This document shows, one piece after another, positions 31,797 through 40,013 of a stretch of 64,000 nucleotides of DNA. Origin of the DNA: Caulobacter sp. 17J80-11 (lineage in GTDB: Bacteria; Pseudomonadota; Alphaproteobacteria; Caulobacterales; Caulobacteraceae); assembly GCF_014349105.1 (NCBI RefSeq), contig NZ_JACSJI010000016.1, positions 1 through 64,000 of the forward strand, read 5' to 3'. The notes beneath the pieces are model-generated. The model saw only the letters and a list, made by a program, of their open reading frames with translations. It was not told where the DNA came from and searched no databases. Position 1 is the first letter of the stretch, and every line of letters begins with the position of its first letter. The position numbers and the translations under genes are program-made.

Positions 31797-32708
31797 TTGA
31801 CCGATCTCGCCGTATCCCGGCCGTCGCCCGCGACGGTCGCCGTCCTCTCCGTCGCGGCCTGCAGCGTGATCTGGGGCACCACCTGGTACGCCATCACCCT
31901 GCAGCTGGGCGTGGTGCCGACGGTCGCCTCGATCACCTATCGCTTCGGCCTGGCGGCGCTGATCCTGTTCGCGATCTGCCTGATCACGCGCAAGCCGGCG
32001 GGCCTGACCAAGGCCCAGCACGTGGCGGCGTTCGGGCAGGGCCTGTTCACCTTCGCGGTCGACTACGCCTTCGTCTATTTCGCCGAGGAGCGGGTCGCTT
32101 CGGCCGTGGTGGCGGTGATCTTCGCGGGCCTGGCCTTCCTGAACCTGGTGCTGTTCCGCCTGTTCGCCGGCCAGAAGGCCCCGAAGGCGGCCTGGGCCGG
32201 GGCGGCGCTGGGCATGGCCGGCGTGGGGGTGCTGTCGGCGGCGGAGCTGTTCAAGGCCGAGCTGGACCCGCGCGCCATCGCCGGCGTCGGCTGCGCGGTG
32301 CTGGCGGTGATCGGCGCCGGCGTCGGCAATCTGTTCGCCTGGCGCGGCCAGAAGGCCGGCGCGCCGGTGCTGCAGGCCACCGCCTGGGCCATGGCCTACG
32401 GCACGGGCCTGCTGTTCCTCTACGGCCTGGTCACCGGGGTGCAGTGGACCTTCAGCTTCACTCCGTCCTACGTGCTGTCGCTGCTGCACCTGGCGGTGTT
32501 CGGCTCGGTGGTCGCCTTCCTGATCTACTTCTCGCTGGCCCGCAGCAGCGGCTACGCCCTGGCCTCCTACGTCTCGGCCCTGACCCCGCCCGTGGCCATG
32601 CTGATGTCGGTGGCCTTCGAGCACGCCAGCTTCGGCCTGGGCGCGCTGGGCGGCCTGGTCCTGGTGCTGGGCGGTCAGGTGCTGCTGATCAAGGGGAAAG
32701 AGGCGTAG
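31797..32708 (+). CDS. EamA/DMT superfamily transporter
   Basis: A 303-residue inner-membrane protein with ten predicted helices in two five-helix EamA repeats (about residues 12-145 and 160-300). The start AACSVIWGTTWYAIT and the second repeat's LHLAVFGSVVAFLIYFSLA and SALTPPVAMLMSVAF are typical of drug/metabolite exporters. Substrate is unknown. The start is TTG 31797; no ATG or GTG is available before the first helix, so the start carries some doubt. Confidence 0.85.
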   Translation: MTDLAVSRPSPATVAVLSVAACSVIWGTTWYAITLQLGVVPTVASITYRFGLAALILFAICLITRKPAGLTKAQHVAAFGQGLFTFAVDYAFVYFAEERVASAVVAVIFAGLAFLNLVLFRLFAGQKAPKAAWAGAALGMAGVGVLSAAELFKAELDPRAIAGVGCAVLAVIGAGVGNLFAWRGQKAGAPVLQATAWAMAYGTGLLFLYGLVTGVQWTFSFTPSYVLSLLHLAVFGSVVAFLIYFSLARSSGYALASYVSALTPPVAMLMSVAFEHASFGLGALGGLVLVLGGQVLLIKGKEA

Positions 32709-32710
32709 CC

Positions 32711-32735
32711 CTCATCCTGGGCTTGTCGAAGGACG
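32711..32735. repeat. Fragment of a dispersed intergenic repeat
   Basis: The stretch CCTCATCCTGGGCTTGTCGA at 32711-32730, continuing AGGA, is a sequence I know as a frequently repeated intergenic element in Caulobacterales and other proteobacteria (reverse form TCCTTCGACAAGCCCAGG). Here only one copy is in the window, between two convergent genes. It is reported from memory of the family, not from a second copy here. Confidence 0.45.
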
Positions 32736-32748
32736 ACGCCGCGTCCGG

Positions 32749-33096
32749 CTACGCCTTGGTCCACACCGCCAGCACGTTGCCGGCCGGGTCGGTGAAGTGG
32801 AAGCGCCGCCCGCCGGGGAAGCTGAAGATCGGCTTGATCACCGTGCCGCCGGCCGCCTCGACCGCCGCCAGCATGCCCTCCAGGTCGTCGGCGTAGAGCA
32901 CGACCAGCGGCCCGCTCAGCTCCTGGCCGTCGATGTCGAAGCCGCCGTCCACGCCGGCCTGGGCGGCGTCGAAGGCGGCGTAGGCCGGACCGTAGTCGAC
33001 GAATTCCCAGCCGAAGGTCTCGCCGTAGAAGGCCTTCATCGCCGCCATGTCCCGGCCGGGCAGCTCCACGTAGTCGATCGTCCGGTCCTTAGACAT
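32749..33096 (-). CDS. VOC (glyoxalase-fold) protein
   Basis: A 115-residue single-domain vicinal oxygen chelate protein. It opens DYVELPGRDMAAMKAFYGETFGWEF, followed by LVVLYADDLEGMLAAVEAAGGTVIKP and the terminal GRRFHFTDPAGNVLAVW, the common layout of small VOC proteins resembling glyoxalase/bleomycin-resistance domains. Reaction unknown. GAGGGAGCG precedes ATG 33096, ruling out longer forms. It is convergent with the EamA gene. Confidence 0.88.
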   Translation of the reverse strand: MSKDRTIDYVELPGRDMAAMKAFYGETFGWEFVDYGPAYAAFDAAQAGVDGGFDIDGQELSGPLVVLYADDLEGMLAAVEAAGGTVIKPIFSFPGGRRFHFTDPAGNVLAVWTKA

Positions 33097-33148
33097 GTCG
33101 GCGCTCCCTCTTGTTGCTGTTTTGTTCCAATTCCGGCTGCGCGTCAAT

Positions 33149-33904
33149 TCACGCCCACGGCCGAACCGGCGTGCAGCCAGGATTCGGCGCGAACCCGTAT
33201 CGGCCACGGCACGCGTAGGCTGTCGGCGGCGCCCCAGTGGCTTCAAACAGCGCCCAACCCTCCGAAAGGTTCGCCCAGAACGCAGCCGAGCGGTCGCTTC
33301 GGTGGCGCGCGAGGTTTTCCGGCGTCATGGCGAAGGGGAATACGTGAACCGGCACGCCGGCCTGGCCCTCGCGCAAGGCGGCCTCCACCAGTCCGTAGAT
33401 CTCCTCGACCTGACCGTCGGTCATCGCAAAGCAGCCGGCCGAAGCGCAGGCGCCGTGGACCATCAACGCCGATCCGGTGCGGCCCTGGCCGGCGTCGTAA
33501 GCGTTGGGAAAGCCCAGGTTGAAAGCCAGATGGTAGGCGCTGTGCGGGTTCAGTTGTTTCGGGCCGACGAGATAAAAGCCCTCCGGCGCCTGGCCGTCGC
33601 CTTCCTTCAGCTTCGGTCCGAGCCCGCCGGATCGGGCGCAGATGCGATAGCTCTCAAACTGTCGCCACCCGTCCGCGCGGCGCATCCAGAGCTCAAGCCG
33701 TCCTTCTTGCTTCAGGATGCGCAGGAACACCGGCTGCCCCCGACGGAAGCCCCCGGCCGCCAGCCGCTCCGGAAGCGGTTTGCGGGCCGCATGCTCGCGC
33801 GAGATCGCGCGTTCTCGAAGCGTTGTCGGCGCGAGCATGGTCACCGCGCCGGCGGCGGCTAATCCGGCCACGAGCGACCCGACGGTCAGCCAGCGCGCCT
33901 TCAT
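33149..33904 (-). CDS. YafK-type L,D-transpeptidase/DpaA-like protein
   Basis: A 251-residue protein with an N-terminal signal anchor (VGSLVAGLAAAGAVTML, residues 8-24) and a YkuD-fold catalytic domain. The HG-x3-S-x-GC active site is complete: His150, Ser155 and Cys158 in VHGACASAGCFAM. GFYLVGPKQLNPHSAYHLAFNLGFPN near residue 110 is typical of the YafK branch. E. coli YafK (DpaA/LdtF) detaches the Braun lipoprotein from peptidoglycan; the exact role here is unproven. Its ATG overlaps the stop of the methyltransferase gene (ATGA). Confidence 0.87.
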   Translation of the reverse strand: MKARWLTVGSLVAGLAAAGAVTMLAPTTLRERAISREHAARKPLPERLAAGGFRRGQPVFLRILKQEGRLELWMRRADGWRQFESYRICARSGGLGPKLKEGDGQAPEGFYLVGPKQLNPHSAYHLAFNLGFPNAYDAGQGRTGSALMVHGACASAGCFAMTDGQVEEIYGLVEAALREGQAGVPVHVFPFAMTPENLARHRSDRSAAFWANLSEGWALFEATGAPPTAYACRGRYGFAPNPGCTPVRPWA

Positions 33905-34551
33905 GCGATGGTCCAAACGCCGGTGCGCTTCACCTCTTGGTCCTCCAACTCGCGCGTGGTCGGCACCTGATACTCGGCCAGTCGCCTCAGCCCCTCCTTG
34001 GGGAAGTAGCTGCGGCCGGGATCGCCGATCAGCACCTGGACGCCCCGGGCGTGGGCCTCGTGCAGCCAAGCCAGCACGCGCTCGGTCATCGGCTTTTCGT
34101 AGCAGACGTCGCCGGCGCAGATCAGGTCGACCGCAGGCGCGGGACGGTCCAGCAGGTTCTCGGCCGTGAAGGTCATCTCGACGCCGTTGGCGGCGGCGTT
34201 GACCCGCACCGCCGCGGCGCAGAAGTCGTCGATGTCGGCCCCCAGCGCCGAGGCGGCTCCGGCCTTCAGGGCGGCGATGGCGACCATCCCCGAGCCGGTG
34301 GCGAAATCCAGCACCCGCTTGCCGGCGACCTGTTCGGGGTGGTCCAGCAGCCATCGCGCCAGCGCCTGCCCGCCGGCCCAGGCGAAGGCCCAGAACGGCG
34401 GCGGCAGGCCCATCTCGCCCAGCTCTTCCTCCGTCAGCCGCCAGATCGGGGTGATCTCGTCGGCCAGGTGCAGCTGCAGCTCCGGCGCGTGCGGCGGCTG
34501 CTGCAGCCGGGTGTGGCTGCGAATGAAGGCGAGGCGGTCGTGGATGGTCAT
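33901..34551 (-). CDS. ETF-beta lysine methyltransferase-like class I methyltransferase
   Basis: A 216-residue SAM-dependent methyltransferase. FIRSHTRLQQPPHAPELQLHLADEITPIW and LPPPFWAFAWAGGQALARWLLDHPE are hallmarks of the family containing human ETFBKMT and its alphaproteobacterial homologs. SAM-binding motifs are VLDFATGSGMVAIAA near residue 80 and GADIDDFCAAAV near 105; the DxVCYE stretch AGDVCYEKPM near 148 follows. The likely substrate is the ETF beta subunit, which serves the acyl-CoA dehydrogenases coded in this window. It is coupled by ATGA to the transpeptidase gene. Confidence 0.85.
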   Translation of the reverse strand: MTIHDRLAFIRSHTRLQQPPHAPELQLHLADEITPIWRLTEEELGEMGLPPPFWAFAWAGGQALARWLLDHPEQVAGKRVLDFATGSGMVAIAALKAGAASALGADIDDFCAAAVRVNAAANGVEMTFTAENLLDRPAPAVDLICAGDVCYEKPMTERVLAWLHEAHARGVQVLIGDPGRSYFPKEGLRRLAEYQVPTTRELEDQEVKRTGVWTIA

Positions 34552-34659
34552 CGGGGGCCGGTCTAGGGCGCCGGTGCGGCGGGCCCAAGGCGGAAAGCGT
34601 CGCAGTCTCGCGCACCGGTGGTTTTCCCGCCAGTATGCGCGTCCGCCGGGAGGGAAAGC

Positions 34660-35235
34660 ATGTTCGACAAGTCTTGGATCCGCCGCGCCGCCCTGGTGCT
34701 GGCCGGACCGGCGGCCGCCTTCGCCCTGTCGGCCGGCGCGATCGTCGCCGACGGCCTGACCGACGACGTCCGGCGCAGCGACGTGGCGGTGGTGTTGGGC
34801 GCCAAGGTCTATCCCAGCGGCCGCCCGGCCCCGAACCTGGCCGCGCGCCTGAACAAGGCGGTCGAGCTGCATCGCTCCGGCTTGGTACGGGCGGTGATTG
34901 TCAGCGGCGGCTTCGGCAAGGAGGGCCACGACGAGGCGACCGTGATGCGGCGCTACCTGATCGCCCACGGCGTGCCGACGGACGCGATCCTGGTCGACCA
35001 CGCCGGGGTGAACACCATGGCCACCGCGCGCAACGCGGCGACGATCATGCGCGCGCACGGCTTCCACAGCGCCGTGATCGTCACCGAGTACTTCCACGTC
35101 TCGCGCACGCGGCTGGCGTTCGAGAAGCAGGGGCTGGCCGGGGCCTCGACGGTGCACGCCGACTGGTTCGACGTCCGCAATCTCTATTCCGTGCCCCGCG
35201 AGGTGGTGGGCTACGCGGCCTACTTGGTCCGCTAG
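34660..35235 (+). CDS. YdcF/SanA-like DUF218 protein
   Basis: A 191-residue membrane-anchored protein. One N-terminal helix (ALVLAGPAAAFALSAGAIVA, residues 9-28) is followed by a DUF218 domain: DVAVVLGAKVYPSGRPAPNLAARL, AVIVSGGFGKEGHDEATVM, NTMATARNAATIM and VIVTEYFHVSRTRLAFEKQG. DUF218 proteins such as SanA and ElyC act in envelope integrity. GGGAGGG precedes the ATG at 34660. Its 3' end overlaps the desaturase gene by 4 bases (convergent). Confidence 0.88.
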   Translation: MFDKSWIRRAALVLAGPAAAFALSAGAIVADGLTDDVRRSDVAVVLGAKVYPSGRPAPNLAARLNKAVELHRSGLVRAVIVSGGFGKEGHDEATVMRRYLIAHGVPTDAILVDHAGVNTMATARNAATIMRAHGFHSAVIVTEYFHVSRTRLAFEKQGLAGASTVHADWFDVRNLYSVPREVVGYAAYLVR

Positions 35236-36161
35236 ACCGGCTTCCCCGAGGCCGCCTTCAGCACCGCCATATACCCCGGCGCGGTCTCCATGCGCGGCCA
35301 CACGCCCTTGGCGCCCAGCAGCCGGTGGGCCTTGGGCAGGCTCCAGCAGGGCAGGTACATGAACATGTGGTGCTCGCAGTGGAAGTTGACCCAGTAGGGC
35401 GCGATCAGGGCGCGCTCGACCAGGTTGGCGCGGGTGGTGCGAGCGTGGCGCAGAGGGTCGTCCAGGGCCGGCGTGCAGGCGTGCTCGGCGATGTTGCGCA
35501 GCCGGGTGACCATCGGGAACCAGGTCGCCATCGGCAGCAGCCACAGGACGAAGTACGCCCACCAGAGCCCCGCCAGGCCCAGCGCCAGCACCAGGACGCC
35601 GTTGACCAGGAAGAAGGGCGCGACCGACCGGGCGGTGACCTGCGCCGCCTCGAGCGTGTTCGGGTCTCGGCGGCCCGCGCGCAGCAGGGGGACGATCCGC
35701 TGTTTGAAATAGGTCTGACCGGTCAGGTCGCGCACGATCTTGCGACGCAGGGAGGCGCGGGTGACCGGGAAGGGAGCGGACAGCGGCAGGTCGGGATCCT
35801 CGGCCTGCTGGGCGTACTTGTGGTGGCTGAGATGATAGGGTCGGTAGCTCGCCAGGCTGGCCCCGATCGGCACGGCGCACAGCCAGTGGCCGAGGAAGTC
35901 GTTTACGCGCGCGTTCGGATGCAGGCCGCCGTGGGCCGCCTCGTGCATCAGGATCGCCAGGCCCAGCTGGCGGGTGCCGACGATCATCACCGCAAGCGGG
36001 ATCAGCACCGGCCAGACCACGGCGGCGGCGACCGCCAGCCCGATCACGCCCCAGGCGTGGGCGACGAGCGCCAGGCCTTTCCACGAGGAGCGCCGGATCA
36101 GCGGCTCCCATTCTTCAGAGGTGAAGAAGTCCTTCGGTTGAACGCGGGCGGCGGCGGGCAT
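35232..36161 (-). CDS. Membrane fatty acid desaturase-like protein
   Basis: A 309-residue integral membrane di-iron protein. All three His boxes are present: HEAAHGG near residue 85, HLSHHKYAQQAEDPD near 120 and NFHCEHHMF near 268, with four hydrophobic segments around them. It belongs to the fatty acid desaturase/hydroxylase superfamily; position of the double bond, or a carotenoid or sphingolipid substrate, cannot be read. AGGAG precedes ATG 36161. No acyl-carrier or cytochrome domain is attached. Confidence 0.87.
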   Translation of the reverse strand: MPAAARVQPKDFFTSEEWEPLIRRSSWKGLALVAHAWGVIGLAVAAAVVWPVLIPLAVMIVGTRQLGLAILMHEAAHGGLHPNARVNDFLGHWLCAVPIGASLASYRPYHLSHHKYAQQAEDPDLPLSAPFPVTRASLRRKIVRDLTGQTYFKQRIVPLLRAGRRDPNTLEAAQVTARSVAPFFLVNGVLVLALGLAGLWWAYFVLWLLPMATWFPMVTRLRNIAEHACTPALDDPLRHARTTRANLVERALIAPYWVNFHCEHHMFMYLPCWSLPKAHRLLGAKGVWPRMETAPGYMAVLKAASGKPV

Positions 36162-36244
36162 GGTCGGCTCCTGAACGGCGATTACCGCACGGCCCGCGCC
36201 CGCTCGCAACGGCAGGGGGCAAAGCCCCTACCCAATCCGGGCCG

Positions 36245-36943
36245 TCAGCCGACGATCCGCTCCGCCAGGGCCGGCACCTGGTCGATGCGCTCCAGCTGGA
36301 AGTAGCGTGGGCTGTCCAACGGAGGCTCGGCCCGCTCCAGCTCCCAGGTGGTGTGGTAGGGGATGTAGGCGCCCCACGCCCCGACCTCGACGGCCGGCAG
36401 GATGTCGGACTTCATCGAATTGCCGACCATCATCGCCTTGTCAGCGCCGTCGCCGTGGCGGGCGAACAGGCGGGCGTAGGTGGCGGCGTCCTTCTCGCTG
36501 ACGATCTCGACCGCGGCGAACAGCTCGCCCAGGCCCGATTGGGCCACCTTCTGCTCCTGGTGGAACAGGTCGCCCTTGGTGATCAGCACCAGCCGCCAGC
36601 GGTCGGCCAGGGCCTCCAGCGTCTGGCGCACGCCGGGCAGGGTCTCGACAGGATGGGCCAGCATGTCGCGCCCGGCGCGCAGGATGGCCTGGATCACCGA
36701 GGCCGGCGCGCGGCCCTCGGTCAGCTCCATGGCGGTCTCGATCATCGACAGGGTGAAGCCCTTCACCCCGTAGCCGTAGACCTTGAGGTTGCGCTTCTCG
36801 GTCTCCAGCAGGCGCGCGGCCAGCGTGTCCGGATCCGCCCATTCCGACAGCAGCTCGGTGAACCGTTCCTCGGTCAGGCGGAACAGGCTCTCGTTGTGCC
36901 AGAGGGTGTCGTCGGCGTCGAAGCCGATGGTGGTCAGCGTCAT
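36245..36943 (-). CDS. HAD family hydrolase
   Basis: A 232-residue haloacid dehalogenase-like phosphatase. Motif I is GFDADDTLW (Asp nucleophile near residue 9), motif II LITKGD near 115, motif III Lys in SEKDAATY near 148, and motif IV MMVGNSMKSDI near 170. A four-helix cap domain covers residues 18-95. The YjjG/YigB-like start suggests a nucleotide or sugar phosphatase, but the substrate is unknown. Confidence 0.88.
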   Translation of the reverse strand: MTLTTIGFDADDTLWHNESLFRLTEERFTELLSEWADPDTLAARLLETEKRNLKVYGYGVKGFTLSMIETAMELTEGRAPASVIQAILRAGRDMLAHPVETLPGVRQTLEALADRWRLVLITKGDLFHQEQKVAQSGLGELFAAVEIVSEKDAATYARLFARHGDGADKAMMVGNSMKSDILPAVEVGAWGAYIPYHTTWELERAEPPLDSPRYFQLERIDQVPALAERIVG

Positions 36944-36984
36944 GGCGCGCGCTTTAGCCCGCCGCCGCAGCGCCGGGAAGCGCG

Positions 36985-37824
36985 TCAGCGCGCCTCGGCG
37001 GTCCGCAGCACCGGCGCGCCGGCGAACTCGTCGGCGTAGGCAGGCGCCAGGTAGGGCGCGAACACCTCGTAGGGGACGGTGACCTCGTAAGCGCCTTCCG
37101 CATAGGGCCCGATCGCGTAGGGCGGGAACAGGAAGATCAGCCCGCCGGCCTTGCCGGCCTGGTTGGAGGGGGCGAGCACGAAGGTCGACTCGCGCCACTT
37201 CGGGCAGGTCCACATCTCGCCGCCCAGCGGCGTGGCGCCGGGACGCTCGGTCTTGGCGCGCGTGACGGCGGCGCACAGGGCGGCGTCCAGGCGGCCGAAG
37301 TCGGCGTCCTTGCGCAACAGGGCGCCCGGCGCGACGCCGCGCTTCATCGCCTTGTCCCAGATCAACGCCCCATAGGCGGAGTTGGAGTGGGCGCCGCCGG
37401 CGTACTCGTATTCCTTCTTCTCCAGGCTGAGCAGCTTGGAGGTCTCGGCCGAGGTCGACCAGGCGACGCCGCGCGCGTAGGGCGGCCCGCTCACGCCCTC
37501 TTCGGCCATTTCGCTGCGCTCGGCCGCCGCGCCTTCGGCGAAGGCCTTCAGGTCCTTCACCCCCGCCGCGTAGAGCTGGGCGTGCAGGTCGGGCTGGGCC
37601 TTCAGCGCGGCGGGCAGGGTCAGTTCGACCTGGGCGTCCGGCGAGGTGGTCTTGTAGCTGAAGGGCGCCGCCGCCTCGGCCGGGGTCACCACCGCAGAGG
37701 CCACGCCGGGCTGGGCCGGGGCGGACGTCTCCGCCTTGTCTTCCTTGCGCTTGCACCCGCCGGCGGTCAGGACCAGGCCGACCGCAGCCAGGGCGGCCAC
37801 GCGGGAAAACCGGACGAAGCTCAT
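36985..37824 (-). CDS. DUF3298 (RsiV-like) lipoprotein
   Basis: A 279-residue exported protein. Residues 1-23 form a signal peptide ending VLTAGGC, an imperfect lipobox with Cys at about residue 24. The mature part has a DUF3298 domain, recognised by the YEYAGGAHSNSAYGALIWDKA stretch, and FLFPPYAIGPYAEGAYEVTVPYEVF near the end. Related domains occur in the anti-sigma factor RsiV, where they bind lysozyme, but no sigma factor lies here. GAGGAG precedes ATG 37824. It follows ubiA by 11 bases and is likely in its operon. Confidence 0.82.
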   Translation of the reverse strand: MSFVRFSRVAALAAVGLVLTAGGCKRKEDKAETSAPAQPGVASAVVTPAEAAAPFSYKTTSPDAQVELTLPAALKAQPDLHAQLYAAGVKDLKAFAEGAAAERSEMAEEGVSGPPYARGVAWSTSAETSKLLSLEKKEYEYAGGAHSNSAYGALIWDKAMKRGVAPGALLRKDADFGRLDAALCAAVTRAKTERPGATPLGGEMWTCPKWRESTFVLAPSNQAGKAGGLIFLFPPYAIGPYAEGAYEVTVPYEVFAPYLAPAYADEFAGAPVLRTAEAR

Positions 37825-37835
37825 GCGCGCGCTCC

Positions 37836-38768
37836 TCATCCCTTGAAGGCCCCCGCCGCCAAGGCGGCGAACAATAGCAGGCCTGCGCCTCGATTCGACT
37901 TGAAAAGCTTCAGCGCCAACGCCGGGTCGTCGAGCTTCAAACGGCGCACCTGGTTGGACAGATGCATGGCGAACAGGGCGAAGGGCGGGAAAAACAGCGG
38001 GCCCAGCCTGGCCGGCAGCCAGACGCTCACGGCCAGCAGGGAGGCCAGCATGTAGAAGGCCAGGATGCCCTGCGGGGCGGCGCGGCCCAGACGGCGGGCG
38101 GTCGACTTCACGCCGACCAGCGCGTCGTCCTCGATGTCCTGCAGGGCGTAGATGGTGTCGTAGCCGAGCGTCCAGAAAATGCCCGAGGCGTACAGCAGCA
38201 GGGCCGGCAGGGTGAGCTCGCCGGTCATGGCCGCGTAGCCCATCAGCGCGCCCCAGTTGAAGGTCAGGCCCAGCCACGCCTGCGGCCACCAGGTGATCCG
38301 CTTCATGAACGGATAGCCGGCGACCAGCAGCAGCGAGCCGACGCCCAGCGCGATGGTGAAGGGGTTGAGCGCCAGCAGGATCAGCAGGCTGAGCAGGCAG
38401 CAGCCGGCCACGAAGGCCCAGGCCTGCTTGACGCTGATGCGGCCCGACGGGATCGGACGGTCGGCCGTGCGGGCGACCTTGGCGTCGAAGTCGCGGTCGA
38501 CGATGTCGTTGTAGGCGCAGCCGGCGGCGCGCATCAGCGCCGCGCCGACGGCGAAGGCCAGCATCAGCGGAAGCCAGGCGCGCCAGTCCATGATCCGGCC
38601 GTGCTCGGCCGCGGCCAGGGCGATGCCCTGCCAGCCCGGCAGCATGAGCAGCCAGATGCCGATCGGCCGGTCGAACCGGCCGAGCTTCAGCCAGGGCTTC
38701 AGGCGCTCAGGCGCGTGGCGGTCGACCCAGTTGGCCGGGCGTGCGTCGGGCAGGACGGTGTCGGTCAT
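37836..38768 (-). CDS. ubiA: 4-hydroxybenzoate polyprenyltransferase
   Basis: A 310-residue membrane prenyltransferase with about eight helices. The two Asp-rich motifs for the metal-diphosphate are NDIVDRDFDAKV near residue 82 and LQDIEDDALVGVKS near 212. GRFDRPIGIWLLMLPGWQG is the usual opening. It attaches the polyprenyl tail to 4-hydroxybenzoate in ubiquinone biosynthesis, the same pathway as Coq4 at 30133 and the isoprenoid supplier IspH at 20172. Start ATG 38768 is preferred over GTG 38771. Confidence 0.95.
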   Translation of the reverse strand: MTDTVLPDARPANWVDRHAPERLKPWLKLGRFDRPIGIWLLMLPGWQGIALAAAEHGRIMDWRAWLPLMLAFAVGAALMRAAGCAYNDIVDRDFDAKVARTADRPIPSGRISVKQAWAFVAGCCLLSLLILLALNPFTIALGVGSLLLVAGYPFMKRITWWPQAWLGLTFNWGALMGYAAMTGELTLPALLLYASGIFWTLGYDTIYALQDIEDDALVGVKSTARRLGRAAPQGILAFYMLASLLAVSVWLPARLGPLFFPPFALFAMHLSNQVRRLKLDDPALALKLFKSNRGAGLLLFAALAAGAFKG

Positions 38769-38820
38769 CACGCGGCGTGACTAGCACGGCCGAAGGACGC
38801 GCGGGAGGCGGCTGGACGCG

Positions 38821-39342
38821 TCAGAGGTCGCCCTTGGAGACCTTGTCGGCGAAGCGGTCGAAGGCGGTCTGGGCGGTGGACCAGACGCCGGCGCCGACGA
38901 CGTCGGCGAGGTTGCGGTCGTACCACTTGTAGGCCACCGGCGTGCTGCTGCCGTCGGCGTGGACCAGGCGGCCCTGGATCTCGGCGCCGCCGATGCTGAG
39001 GCTGGCCATCGACAGGCCCGGCTTGTCCTTCAGCTGCTCCAGGGTCGGCCGGTTGGGGACGGCGTCGACCAGCACCAGTTCCAGCCGGTCCGCGCCGGTG
39101 TCCGCGGCGCCCGAGAGCCGCCCCTTGCGGGCCAGGGCCTTCTCGACGTCGGCTTCCAGATCGGCGGCCAGGCCTTCGATCTCCTTGGCGCCGTATTCGT
39201 CGGCCTTCTCGCGCAGCTCGGGGCTGACCGAGACGGTGACGTCGGCCACGGCCGCGCGGTTCGGGTTCGACTGGGCGAAGGCGGGGGCAGCGGAGAAGAT
39301 CAGGGCGGCGGCGAGGGCGAACTTACGCACGGGGAAGCTCAT
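38821..39342 (-). CDS. Exported protein, tandem paralog A
   Basis: A 173-residue periplasmic protein with a signal peptide ending AAPAFAQS (residues 1-24). The mature domain shows VTVSVSPELREKADEYGAKEI, a helical region LEADVEKALARKG, the strong strand RLELVLVDAVPNRPT, GAEIQGRLVHADGS and VAYKWYDRNL. The neighbour at 39448 shares the same order of motifs. It has no family known to me; the central strand and the TPVAYKWY stretch look like a conserved domain. CGGAGCG precedes the ATG. Confidence 0.78.
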   Translation of the reverse strand: MSFPVRKFALAAALIFSAAPAFAQSNPNRAAVADVTVSVSPELREKADEYGAKEIEGLAADLEADVEKALARKGRLSGAADTGADRLELVLVDAVPNRPTLEQLKDKPGLSMASLSIGGAEIQGRLVHADGSSTPVAYKWYDRNLADVVGAGVWSTAQTAFDRFADKVSKGDL

Positions 39343-39447
39343 GGGACGCTCCGGTGAAGCTTGCCCATGAGAATTAGGTGTCGCGCGGAGCTTCGCCAGA
39401 GGCGAGCGTCAAAAATCGACAAACGCCAAGTGCGGCGAGGTAACCGC

Positions 39448-39939
39448 CTAGTACTCGCCCCGGGCCAGGCGATCGGCGAACTTGTCGAAGGCGTAGCCGG
39501 CGTCGGTCCAGGTGCCCGAGCCGTAAGAGAAGCGGATGTCGGTCTGGTACCACTTGTAGGCGACCGGCGTGGTCTTGCCGTCGGCGCCGATCAGGCGGCC
39601 TTCGATCGCCGCGCCTCCGGTGCCGATCCCGCGCCGGGTCATCCAGGGCGTGGCGGTCAGCTGCTGGTCGGTCGGGCGGTTCGGGACGGCGTCGACCAGC
39701 ACCAGCTCCAGGCGACCGCCGCCGTGATCGGCCAGACGTCCGCCGCGCTTGAGCGCGCGTTCGACGTCGGTCTCCAGGTCGGCGGCCAGTTGCCTGACCT
39801 CGGCGACGCCGTACTCCTTTTCGGCCTTGGTCTGCAGCGCCGGGCCGATGGTGACGGTGACCTCGGAGATCGGCGGGCCGGCCGCCAGGACGGGGCCGGC
39901 GGTGAGGGCGAGGGCGAGGGCCAGCACGACGCTGCGCAT
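39448..39939 (-). CDS. Exported protein, tandem paralog B
   Basis: A 163-residue periplasmic protein with a signal peptide ending AGPVLAAG (residues 1-20). It aligns along its length with the gene at 38821: VTVTIGPALQTKAEKEYG, LETDVERALKRGG, RLELVLVDAVPNRPTDQQL, GAAIEGRLIGADGK and TPVAYKWYQTDI, ending FDKFADRLARGEY. The two genes are 105 bases apart on the same strand, a clear tandem duplication. GGAGG precedes the ATG. Function unknown. Confidence 0.78.
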   Translation of the reverse strand: MRSVVLALALALTAGPVLAAGPPISEVTVTIGPALQTKAEKEYGVAEVRQLAADLETDVERALKRGGRLADHGGGRLELVLVDAVPNRPTDQQLTATPWMTRRGIGTGGAAIEGRLIGADGKTTPVAYKWYQTDIRFSYGSGTWTDAGYAFDKFADRLARGEY

Positions 39940-40013
39940 GGAAGCCTCCGAAAGCGCGCACCCTGAGATGAGGGCGATCGGTTCCGCGGCTAGGGCCTGT
40001 CCCCGAAAAGTGA

